A DNA stretch of 64,000 nucleotides, taken from the NCBI GenBank assembly GCA_035222895.1, contig JAVYIG010007870.1:1-64000 (forward strand). The letters run 5' to 3'. Positions 19,949 to 32,300 of the stretch are shown here, piece after piece; position 1 is the first letter of the stretch; every line of letters begins with the position of its first letter. Source of the DNA: Strongylocentrotus droebachiensis. Its lineage: Eukaryota > Echinodermata > Echinoidea > Camarodonta > Strongylocentrotidae. Under the pieces are notes generated by a model. The model was given only the letters and a program-made list of their open reading frames with translations, made no database searches and was not told where the DNA came from. The position numbers and the translations under genes were made by a program.

Positions 19949-20368
19949 TCAAAGGGACGATATAGATTTTGTGTCTGTGATCATAATACATGGCACATCA
20001 GCCTCGCTTGTATATGTGCTTGCACTCTGCCCGCTTCCGATGCTACCCCCACTGTTGTTCCTCGACCTCTCTTCTTTAAGGATGTGGACCTTATTGATGG
20101 CTGCGACCTCGCCGTCGATGTCCTCGATGGAGTCATTGTCGATGGACAGGTTGTCTCCTCCACCCCCGTGGGCAGTGCTCTCTATGGTTTGGAGAGAGGA
20201 TTCACTATCATAGCACTTCAAGTCTGTCTTGGGTTGGATCAGGTCCAGGCTAGCATTGCTCAGGACATTGTCTGGAATCAGGGCTTGTAATTTAGCGATA
20301 GTGTCAAGAAGGGCAGCTCGCTCCAGGTTTAAGTTGCGGATTTCCAATCGCAGGTTGTTTTCTGTTGA
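19949..20368 (-). CDS. TBC1D4: TBC1D1/4 exon P: terminal coding exon with stop
   Basis: The exon is 420 nt with acceptor TTCTTCCAG, and ends at the TGA (19949-19951). It starts with the end of the coiled coil ([21 protein letters not shown]1D1 LERSALLQTVEEL), then has a less conserved acidic and Ser/Gly-rich tail ending in DTKSISSL. A degenerate 177-bp tandem copy of the tail lies directly downstream in the presumed 3' UTR. Plus-strand open frames over this exon are antisense shadows. Confidence 0.93.
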   Translation of the reverse strand, partial: STENNLRLEIRNLNLERAALLDTIAKLQALIPDNVLSNASLDLIQPKTDLKCYDSESSLQTIESTAHGGGGDNLSIDNDSIEDIDGEVAAINKVHILKEERSRNNSGGSIGSGQSASTYTSEADVPCIMITDTKSISSL

Positions 20369-23300
20369 CTGGAAGAAGAAAAAAAGAAGGATAAATGCAC
20401 ATCATAGTTTCATGTACTAGAAACTAAAGTATACACTTAACATAACCACAACACCTTCCCTTGCAACAGCAGGTTTGGAGTTGCAGTCCTCTCTGTTCTC
20501 CATACATATTCCATTTATCAGTATTCCCGTTATCTATACACAACATCTACCTATTATAACTTTTATCCTTTCAAAACTGAGGGTGACAAACCCCAAAATA
20601 AAATTGTTAAATGGTTAACAATCTGGATATATATATGATACAAACAATGAAGTATCAAGATAAGTGTCAAGAAAGAGATTGTTTATTTCCTATCCCTACT
20701 TGGTGACTTCGCATTAAGAGAAACTGGCTGAAAATCATTTAGCATTATTTACCATGTAGTAAATTAGTTGCTTGGACTAGTACACCTGCTGAAATTGGGT
20801 GAAAATCACATAGACTGAAAGGCGAATACATTGTTATGCATATATCGAACAACATTCATGTTCAGATGGGACTACCCACTATCTTCCTCTTCTCCCAATA
20901 GTTTTTTACTCATTAAAATTGTATGTAGGCCTGAGTCATCATGGGATTTGCCCAACCCGGGTTTGACTTGAAAATTTCGGGCGGGGACCAGGTACCCACA
21001 ATTTTCACCACTGACAATAAAAATTGTGTGCATGCAGCGGCGGGACTTAAGGCTAAGTTGCTGTTCTAATAATGCGACAGAAAAGACAGTTACTGCTTTC
21101 AAAACAAAGCTTTCAATTGAATTAAACCAAGATGCTTTAAAAAATAAATGGACATCGTTTCAGTTGACGGTAGGTGTTTTTATCGCTCTAAAATTGAGGC
21201 TGTAAGAAAGAAATCATGCTTCGTGCGTGGTACCGAGTGCGTTCAGAAACGGAAGTGGAAATATGACCCACTGAAGACTGAGCAAGTTAAAAAAGTCCCA
21301 CACACAAGACTATAATGTTGATCAGACTATTACAATTAAATCGTAATACTAATAGGCATTTCATGCTGCTTGTAAGTGTCGGCTTGCATGGTGATGTAGA
21401 TATACAGTAGGTTTGCGGTTGCACCATGTGTGTGAGAGAGAGAGATAGTCAACCTGTTCGAAACGTCGAGCCACTCGTCCTCTCCAAGCGCTATAGTTCT
21501 CCTGAGAACTATATGCCAAGAAAGATAACAAACAGTCCTTTTCAGGACTACACTCCTCCAAGAAAGATTACCGAGTCAGAGTCCTGTTCAGGACTCCTCA
21601 TACCTCTCTCTCTCTCACACACATGGTGCAACCGCAAACCTACTGTATAATAGGCATTTATTTAATTGTCAAAATATATCCACAACATTATGGTTTACCC
21701 TTGATATTTTGATGAAGGAAAATAATTTAAAGCTTTTGAAATAACATCGACGTGCCTTTCGTTCGTTCTAAAAATGAGTGTGTAACGGCAAGCTGAAGTT
21801 ACAAGTCAAGTTTTTCAAGCTTGATATACTTGTTTACATCCCTACACCGTCATCTGACCTGATCTGAACAATAGCATTAAACCAATTAAAAAACATCACG
21901 TAAGACTTTAAGGAACTCCAATTCAACAAAATTACCGTAACATAATAATTGCTTTGACAAATAATACTAAAGATATTCATAATATCTTACAGAAATAATG
22001 ATATTTCATGAGCTACGTACTCGATATAAAGTTCAGCTAGCCATCATTTTGAAATGAGACGTAATTGTCATGCAGCGCAGTAGATTGTAGCTGGCAGCAT
22101 GCAGCAGAGAGGGAAAACATTCGCGGCAGAGGAAAAAAATCATGTGATCTAAGGCACGTGAATATCACATGATCTAAAGCCCGCCAATGTTTTTTACTCA
22201 TTAATATTGTATGGCATACTTCATTCTGTTTAGTTCTTCTAGGCATTCAATTTCAACCACCCTTTGAAGTCAAACAAATGTCTGATTCAAGTTGACCACT
22301 TACCTGTTTGGTTTGTAGAAGAGATCTCTGGTTCTGGATTGTATTGTGTGTAGACTGTAGTTGCTCTAAAAGCTCATTGTTATGGCGACGGACGTTATGG
22401 TTATTGTACTCCAGCTGATCAATGTCTTGCTGCATGGCCTTTGGTTGGGCAGGCGAGGGCAGCATTTCCTCCTGAATCACATGGTACTCGACTTCATAAG
22501 CATGAAGTTGTTTAGAGATGTCTAAGTGGTAGGCCTTTAAATTCAGAGATGATCATAAACAAATAATGTAACAATAAAATAATATATCCCTTTTCCCTGA
22601 AACTCTAAAATTCATGAACAATCGTTCCATGCAGAAGGTAGAATTCAATGCCAGTGAATTGTTTAAGGATCTAATACTAATATCAATCCAGGTGGTCTCA
22701 ACAATCGTTCTACAAAACAAACACAGCCTAAGTTATACTTTCAGTTATATTAGATTCAGTTTCCCCTATGGAAGAAAATAATACAAGGTACAATGTAGGA
22801 GGTAAATTTGATATGCATAAAAACTGAAGTACTCACTAACAAAAGCAAAGATCCATTCTCTGTCTGAGAAATGAACTACATTCATTAAATAATTTAGATA
22901 TATTACCTAAATTCCTTCCTAAACAAAGGATAGATTCTGAACTTGTGAGGTACTTTATGCCTTCTCACCTTGTTAATGACTTTCTCCATCTGGACGATGC
23001 CGAGGGATGGTAGTTGATTCTTGATGAAGTCAATGATGGACTCAAAGCCATCACACTGAAGGATGAGCTCTTCATGGCTACCAAGGATCACTAGAGCCAC
23101 CTTGAAGATCACCTCAAACCCTTGAAGGAAGATCAGATCTAATGGATAGCAAAAAGGAAATGAGTGTGTTACTTAGATACATACAAATATACATCCACGT
23201 TAAATCAAGTCAAGTCATATTGAGGATAACATTTTAGTGTCACCTCTCTGTCTACAAGATGATCTAAGTTAAAATATGAGAATGAACTATCCGGTAAAGC

Positions 23301-26300
23301 CCACAGCACATCGAACAATTGCTCCCAATCGTACAATCGCTCCTAATATTGAGATCAAAACTGAAATTGCTAGGCATTACAGGTATTGCAGTTGGAGAAA
23401 ACACTGAATCAGCTTCAAATTAAAGACAAACCTGTGATTGGTCTGACACAGCTACCATTTGCTATTTCTCTGGCCAGAACACCAAGTACCATGCAATTAT
23501 GATTATTCATTAGACTCATGGTAATTTTAGACATTGAATTTTGTAAATCAAATGATATTGCAATTTCTTACAGATTTTGATTGCAATCCAATTAAACAAT
23601 GTGCAGTGGGCTGAAGTTTCTTACTGCAGAAAATAAAGAGCTGTCATTATTAATTATACAACGCCTACTAAGATTCTTACAACCTCATTGGTCAATTATT
23701 GATCACATGACATGTGCTAAAAGTACTGTTGAACGGCATCATTCTCCAGCCGTGCAATTCCGTTTGATCGTTTCGCACCATTGCACACTGACGTCACTAA
23801 CGATGTACAAAGTATATGGTGAGGCAAGTGACGTCGCCGTGCAATGTTACCAATAGATCAAACGAAATTGCAATCCGCGTCACATCAAACATAAAGGTTG
23901 GTACGCGCGGCGTATGGTACGTGCATGGTTTGCTGCCTGCTTTAGTGCGCGCTCACTATCAACAATTTCATCAATTGAAAACAAACACAAACTCGCTGAG
24001 ATTTAGACCTAGGAAAACTGTTTTAAGCCCGTTAACGTCCGAGGTGTTGTATAAAACAAATAGTGAATGGTCCTTATTCGTGCAATGGAACAATATTTTG
24101 CATTCGGTGAAAGATGAGACGCTCCATTTAACTCGGCTGCGCCTCGTTGAATATAGCGTCTCTTATCTTTCACCTCGTGCAAAATCTTGTACCATTGCAC
24201 TCATGGCCATTCACTATTTGTATATTAATGAATGATTCAGTCTTACAGTAGTTGTTTTCCAGACCTGCATTGAAGAAAGTTCAAGAACTCACCAAAGACT
24301 TTTGAGACAAAGCCGAAAGGAAACTGTGAGGCGAAGAGGGTGAGGAACCAAGGAGCTGCGTATAGGGACGGAGCCACCTCGTTCTGCTCCAAGTGATCAT
24401 GGAGACGATGATGAAAGTCATGAAGAAGACGCGAGAGCTGGTACATCTGGATCTATGTGAGCAGAGGAAAGCATAACATATGTGACCCGGCACCACAAAA
24501 CAACCAAAAAGTCGCACAAAATTATTTTCCTGATTTCATCTGATTATGAAAGAAGAAGTTCTCCTCATTAAAATGGTATATTACTTGTCCAAATTGAAGC
24601 TTCCTAACCCTTTCAATTTAGTGAATGAAATGAGCTGGTGAGGGAGGTTACTGGTATTAAATTGTGAGAAAGAGAGCTTTAAAGTTTGGGGCTATTCAAG
24701 CATGCGGAGCAAGCAAACCACAGGGAAATCAATAGAAGGGTGAATCAAAAGGCCATAGCAACCGCTATGAAGAGATTTTCAGATTAGGCTGAAATTTGGC
24801 CTGATGGTCAAACATAGTCTGTTCATTATGTTTCTGAGGTTTCAATGTGTGGACTTAAGTCTTTCAAAAGTTATTATGTTGTAAATGTATAGAGTTGTAA
24901 TTGGACAGATTAAGTGAACTGCAACATAGTGCCGAGACACCTGTACTAGACAATGCCTATTCATGGTGGACCCGGAGTCTTTTTGTTCCCCCTTACATAA
25001 CACTGCTTGTCACCTATCTTGTTTTGTATACATCTGGGCAATTATTTGTAACCACATTATCAGGAATTCTCTCGTCGCTGTCTTGCCCGAAGTGTTCAGT
25101 AAGCAAAGCTGTAAGGTTGGCCTGATCCCTCGCAGCTAGCCCCCGCATCATCGCTTCGTTGACCGCCCGAGCTACCCGGGCATCTGCGTTGGTGCACCCC
25201 GGTACCATCCCACGGCTCTGCTCACGTACAAAACCTGGCATTGTAACGACGTTGTAGACTTTTTCGCAACTTGTCACTCTCAAATGTATAAAATATAATA
25301 ATGTAATATAATAATATAATAATAATAACGGAGAATATAAGACGAACGCAAATCTGGAACTCGGATGTGAAAGCGGATACAAACAAAATGGCGCGCCGCA
25401 CTGACTGCTATAACGGACCAATCACAGCCCGCGTAGCACGACCCGTTAGCAACGAGCGACCATTTCCGGACTACGATAATTTCGCTCGGGAAAAGTGATC
25501 AAATTTTGGAAGAGACCGAAGGCTGTGCGAAAAAAACTGGTCTAGAAAAACCGTTTAAAACACATCTTCTACTATGTTTTAGACTTCCAAATTTTGATAC
25601 TAGGTACAGAAAAGACCACTCTTTCAGAAAATGCAAAAAAACAAAAATCTATTTTTTTCACCTAAATTTACATTTTAGCTGATTACGGAGAATCGCTGGT
25701 TGCGACTTTTTGTTGGTTTTGTGGTGCCGGGTCACATATAGTCATTATACAATAACAATCGGTATGACAATAGCATAATTATACAGTGGCAATTTCCTTT
25801 GTATTTTCTCATATTATGTGACAGGTGCTAAAACATAGCAGACAACAAAACAATAATGTATTCTTTATGCCGGCTAAGATTTGAGACATAAAGCTTTCTC
25901 AAGAAATTGATGATTGGGTGGTTGGAATCACGATACATCTGTGATAGTACTATCCTCTTGCTTTATGCATGATTTCTTATGAGATCAAGTTGTTATAGGA
26001 TGCAATCACTCAGGTGGATAGATTGTTTGGGTATTGGTATCAATCAAGTATCAATGCCCTTTCAACCCATTAGTCATCTCAATATTACAAGCTCTCTACC
26101 CTATCCACTATAGAAGCAGTACATAGCATACTAGTTGAATGGTTCAGACAGATGTAAAAACTTCTCAAAGACATGAGTAAAACTGGGGAATCCAAAGTGT
26201 ATGTGGGATGGAATCAACCTGCTGCTATAAATGTGTATGACACATGACATTGAATGTTCGGTTTGGAGTATTTCAAGTATTTAGGGGTTAAAGACAGGGA

Positions 26301-29300
26301 CTGAAGGAACACATTTCATCTTCTTGCTTAGTCCTTATGATTTCTCTTACCTGTAGAGCTGTCATGTCTGGTTTATACTGACTCCTAAAACCCCAGCTGA
26401 ACATGAGGTATGTCAGCATCTTAAATGCAGCAGGTTCTTCCATCTAAAAAGAAACAACAACATCATAAAAATTCATCAACAAGACAAGAGATATCAATTC
26501 CTGATTGCTCACAATCCATGATCACATCAAAATGGGTCAATATCATATTGCTGACTTTACCACTTCCTTCATTTCTACTTTAATCTGTTTTTACTGCCAA
26601 CATAGCATTTTATCATGTAAAAAATAGCTGGGCAAACATTAAAGTTGATACTCTAAGACAATCCCAAATACTGAGATAATTACATAAATAGAAAGCTTTT
26701 AACCCCCATAATAACATCAAATGGTGTCCACCCGACAAAACAAGTTTAGAATAATGAATTTATTCGAGTAAACTCTACCAACATATCTAAGTCTGAAACC
26801 CGGAAGTGCACGTAGAGTCGGGCCTCTATCCGTGACGTCACGAACGGGAGTCATGGGCTCAGTGAGAGTGAATGGCAGTGATATCCCTACGTAAATGCTA
26901 TCCTGTCAGAGCTTAGATTTGTTGTTGTTAAGGAGTATTTGATGGATTTTCTGTTTTCATTTGAATGAAGAATAACGAAGCAACATTTTCCAGTCGCTGA
27001 TTTCTTTTTATATCCTCATATTCACCTATTTGGTAGAGATTTAAGACGAGTTTACTGCTCAGGAATTAAAGTTAAATCGTGGATGTATGAATAGGCGGAT
27101 GCATTATATTGTCATCAGATAAGGTACAGGAGCAGTTTTGTAAAACGAATAGGTCTAGAACTATGATAGTAATTATCATAGATGTGTGTGACTGCCTCAA
27201 AAAAGGATACAGTACCAGTTAAACATTTTATGTGGTAAAATATCAAACTTAAACGAGATCATGCAAGCGCGCTTCCTCTATAATATTTTGGCGAGTGATG
27301 CGGCTCTTGCATGAACGTTCGTGAAGCGAGCAGAATCGGGAGGTAAGACCAAGCCGCTGTTCTAGGCGCTGCTTGCTTGTGATGGAACGTACGTGCGCTA
27401 GTTTATCGGCAATTGCAAGAGAATGAAAGCGACGTTGCCAGCTAAGAAAAACAACTAACAAAGACTTGCTCCTGACTACCGGTGTCAGAATTGGTAGATG
27501 AAGGATCTTCAGGGCCAAGGAAGGCGAAAGACATGCGGAAAAAGGAAGAAGAAACCATCGGGACGGATCGCTGTAGTGTATGGTAATGAACTGTGCATGG
27601 GTAGACAGGCTACTGTTCACTCAGTGCCTAGGCCGATTTCAACACCAAAACCAAAATTACATGGTGAAAATATCGTCTAACAGCACATCGTTGGCATGTA
27701 TATGTCATAATTTGGAAAAGGGGAATTGATATTAATACTATGAAGTACTAGGGGAAGGTAAAGAATTGTACATAGAATTATGATTTATTAGACTTTTCAG
27801 CCTTTGAAACAAAAATATGCAGAAAATCGTATCACTCTGCACACGTTTGCTATGAAACATCCGGGTACGTGAATATACTCTCTCCCGGACGTGAGGTCAT
27901 AAATAGTAGACCAGCGCCGTGACTGATTTTCTATGCAAAGAGAGGCGGATATTTCCAACATTTCAATTGAGCATTTCGAGTAGACAGAATATTTTTGTGA
28001 TATACTAAGTAATTGAAAAACTTTAAAATAACATATACTTGCCGTAGGTAACAAATTAAGGGACATTTATTTGCTTAGAGTATCAACTTTAAGCAATAAC
28101 ATTTCTAACTTGGGCTATTTCTGAATTATTCTAGCCTGGTTTTCACGACTTGAATTATTATATCTTTAAACATTAACGTTTCATATTGCCACTCACACTC
28201 TAAAAGTTGCTGTTGGCTTTTCAACAACAAAAAATCACATGCTCTAATTTGAAGACGAGATGAGAAGTAGACAGAGCATTCAAACAAGTCCAACACCAGC
28301 TCAAGAAATACTGTATTGGGGCTCAAAACAAAATATTATTTAGCTTATTGTAACAAACAGAAAATTTAGCTTGCATGAAAAGTTTGCAAGCTGATTGGTT
28401 CAGATTCAAAAGAGTTTCATGCTGCAAAAGTACGGTAATGAATCACAACAAATCCAAATTTTTACAATTTCTCAGAAGTTTATTGATGTGAAAATCACAA
28501 ATGTTTCATGTCGCTAAAAATTCTTGTTCTACATTAACTATCCAATATACTTCAATTTCCCCTGCCGTATAACTTACATGCATGAGAAGAATGCCAGCCA
28601 CAAAGCTGAGACCTTGGCAGTAACCTACTTCCCCATCCAACAGAGAGTATGCCTTCAGAAGATTGAAGAGAGAGAGTTGACCGTGCCCAAGGGCATTAGA
28701 GAAATATGGATGGTTGGGGTAGGTTCGTCCTATAAAGAGAATAAAAAAGAATAGAATATTAGCAACAAAGATGCTTGTTTAATATTCAAAACTTAACTAT
28801 ATATAGAACAGAAGCTATTTGAATTTAAAAAAACCTTCCAAGAAGACCTTGAGGAGATGGAGTTGACCATGCCCAAGGTCATCAGAGAAACAAGGGTGTG
28901 GTTGGGCTAGGTATATCCTATCAAGAAGACCTTGAGGAGATGGAGTTGACCATGCCCAAGGTCATTAGAGAAACAAGGGTGTGGTTGGGCTAGGTATATC
29001 CTATCAAGAAGACCTTGAGGAGATGGAGTTGACCATGCCCAAGGTCATCAGAGAAACAAGGGTGTGGTTGGGCTAGGTATATCCTATCAAGAAGACCTTG
29101 AGGAGATGGAGTTGACCATGCCTAAGGTCATCAGAGAAACAAGGGTGTGGTTGGGCTAGGTATATCCTATCAAGAAGACCTCGGGGAGATGGAGTTGACC
29201 ATGCCCAAGGTCATTAGAGAAACAAGGGTGTGGTTGGGCTAGGTATATCATATCAAGAAGACCTTGAGGAGATGGAGTTGACCATGCCCAAGGTCATCAG

Positions 29301-32300
29301 AGAAACAAGGGTGTGGTTGGGCTAGGTATATCCTATCAAGAAGACCTTAAGGAGATGGAGTTGACCATGCCCAAGGTCATCAGAGAAACAAGGGTGTGGT
29401 TGGGCTAGGTATATCCTATCAAGAAGACCTTGAGGAGATGGAGTTGACCATGCCCAAGGTCATTAGAGAAACAAGGGTGTGGTTGGGCTAGGTATATCCT
29501 ATCAAGAAGACCTTGATGAGATGGAGTTGACCATGCCCAAGGTCATCAGAGAAACAAGGGTGTGGTTGGGCTAAGTATATCCTATCAAGAAGACCTTGAG
29601 GAGATGGAGTTGACCATGCCCAAGGTCATCAGAGAAACAAGGGTGTGGTTGGGCTAGGTATATCCTATCAAGAAGACCTTAAGGAGATGGAGTTGACCAT
29701 GCCCAAGGTCATCAGAGAAACAAGGGTGTGGTTGGGCTAGGTATATCCTATCAAGAAGACCTTGAGGAGATGGAGTTGACCATGCCCAAGGTCATTAGAG
29801 AAACAAGGGTGTGGTTGGGCTAGGTATATCCTATCAAGAAGACCTTGAGGAGATGGAGTTGACCATGCCCAAGGTCATTAGAGAAACAAGGGTGTGGTTG
29901 GGCTAGGTATATCCTATCAAGAAGACCTTAAGGAGATGGAGTTGACCATGCCCAAGGTCATTAGAGAAACAAGGGTGTGGTTGGGCTAGGTATATCCTAT
30001 CAAGAAGACCTTGAGGAGATGGAGTTGACCATGCCCAAGTTCATCAGAGAAACAAGGGTGTGGTTGGGCTAGGTATATCCTATCAAGAAGACCTTGAGGA
30101 GATGGAGTTGACCATGCCCAAGGTCATCAGAGAAACAAGGGTGTGGTTGGGCTAGGTATATCCTATCAAGAAGACCTTAAGGAGATGGAGTTGACCATGC
30201 CCAAGGTCATCAGAGAAACAAGGGTGTGGTTGGGCTAGGTATATCCTATCAAGAAGACCTTGAGGAGATGGAGTTGACCATGCCCAAGGTCATCAGAGAA
30301 ACAAGGGTGTGGTTGGGCTAGGTATATCCTATCAAGAAGACCTTAAGGAGATGGAGTTGACCATGCCCAAGGTCATCAGAGAAACAAGGGTGTGGTTGGG
30401 CTAGGTATATCCTATCAAGAAGACCTTGAGGAGATGGAGTTGACCATGCCCAAGGTCATCAGAGAAACAAGGGTGTGGTTGGGCTAGGTATATCCTATCA
30501 AGAAGACCTTAAGGAGATGGAGTTGACCATGCCCAAGGTCATCAGAGAAACAAGGGTGTGGTTGGGCTAGGTATATCCTATCAAGAAGACCTTGAGGAGA
30601 TGGAGTTGACCATGCCCAAGGTCATCAGAGAAACAAGGGTGTGGTTGGGCTAGGTATATCCTATCAAGAAGACCTTGAGGAGATGGAGTTGACCATGCCC
30701 AAGGTCATCAGAGAAACAAGGGTGTGGTTGGGCTAGGTATATCCTATCAAGAAGACCTTGAGGAGATGGAGTTGACCATGCCCAAGGTCATCAGAGAAAC
30801 AAGGGTGTGGTTGGGCTAGGTATATCCTATCAAGAAGACCTTGAGGAGATGGGGTTGACCATGCCCAAGGTCATCAGAGAAAGAAGGGTGTGGTTGGGCT
30901 AGGTATATTCTATCAAGATAAACATTCAGAATGTTAAGAACTATTAAAGATACAGGCTAAATAAATGTCAAAAACCTTTAAATGTCAAAAACTGTCAAAC
31001 TATTAACCTATTCAAAACATTTATTCAAAATTGCTTTCGCTGACTAATTAACCCTGTTCACTTTGATGAATATGTATTGTAATTTGTAGGTTTATTTGCA
31101 CTTTTTTGTTTTGTTTAATATGTGATTGTTTATCAGTCTATTTTTGTTTGTTATAGCGCTTAGAGACTTCGGTGGTAAGCGATTTATAAGTAACGTTTTT
31201 ATTATTATTATTTATTAAATATGCATTAGAGATATAGGCATGATTTACAGACATGTATGTTTTTTTTCAATAAAGAGGAACAGATTCATACATAAAGAAC
31301 CAAGATGCATGCTTACTATTTAAAGGGATTGTTGAGTTCTGTTGCAGAGGGCGCTACACAAAATAATTTTTTTGTGATATAATGAAAAACTGAGTGTCAA
31401 ATTTGAAAGAACATACAATTTACATGACAAAAATCATCTGTTTGATTAAAATCGGTTCAGAGACGGCTGAAAAATCCATAAATATAACAATTTCTAATAT
31501 TTGTGTACCACCACAAATATTTGTTAATTTGAAGAAAAAACGTTGAAAAAAATAAAATAGCGCCTTTTTCGTTGTATTTCAGCCAATACCGATGTTAACT
31601 TTTTTGTTGGCTTTGTCGTGTTGGTTATATTACACACAACCAGCCGGCCCCATGTATTGTTATTATTAATTAATTAATTAATTAACGGTCACCGTATATT
31701 TTTGAAAGTGGAGCCAAATTGGTATGATTGTATTGGCTAAATTTCACACATTTTGGGGTCTAAAATTACCTTCATAGTAATTTTAGATCCTAAAAGGGCA
31801 CTAGAAATGTCATAGATAAGAATAAGAGCAATAACCATGCACTTTGAGGGCATTTGCGGTCTGAAAAGAGAACTCAACTATCCCTTTAAAGCCTTACTAT
31901 TTTATGACCAAACTATTCAAAACTTATTAAACTCTAAGAGGGAGAATGAAGAGAGAGAGTAAAACACGCACAAGATCATTGGAAATATATGGGCAGTATG
32001 GGTATAGATAGGTATCAAAAATAATAAGAAAGACCAAGATGCATGATAGATACAAAAGCGTAATATTTTATCAGATCGAATTGATAGAATATTGTACATT
32101 AGATTAAAATACAGATGCAAGATACAGGTTAACTACAAAGCTTCATAAAGTCAGAAAATCAACCGGGGGGAAGGTTATAACTATTTACCCAAGTCAATAA
32201 GAATAGCATGCTGGTGTGTAGTGAGGTGTTTTATAAGCTCTGAGTAAGGCTCAGACTCCGGTATCTGAGATGCCCCTGGAACCATCCTTAAGAGATGCTG

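Noticed and set aside
19721-20290. Plus-strand frame of 189 codons
   Set aside because: Antisense of TBC1D1/4 exon P and its duplicated copy; it also crosses the fold-back element.
21350-21659. A histone gene or histone pseudogene
   Set aside because: Only 3'-end-like signals are present; no histone coding sequence of any type lies within several kb on either strand.
27249-27620. Minus-strand frame of 123 codons in a CG-richer patch
   Set aside because: No recognisable domain, no splice sites in phase with TBC1D1/4, and the region looks like inserted repeat DNA.
28841-30918. Regularly spaced repeats resembling a CRISPR array
   Set aside because: The units are contiguous with no unique spacers, and the host is a eukaryote. 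It is a minisatellite derived from exon K.
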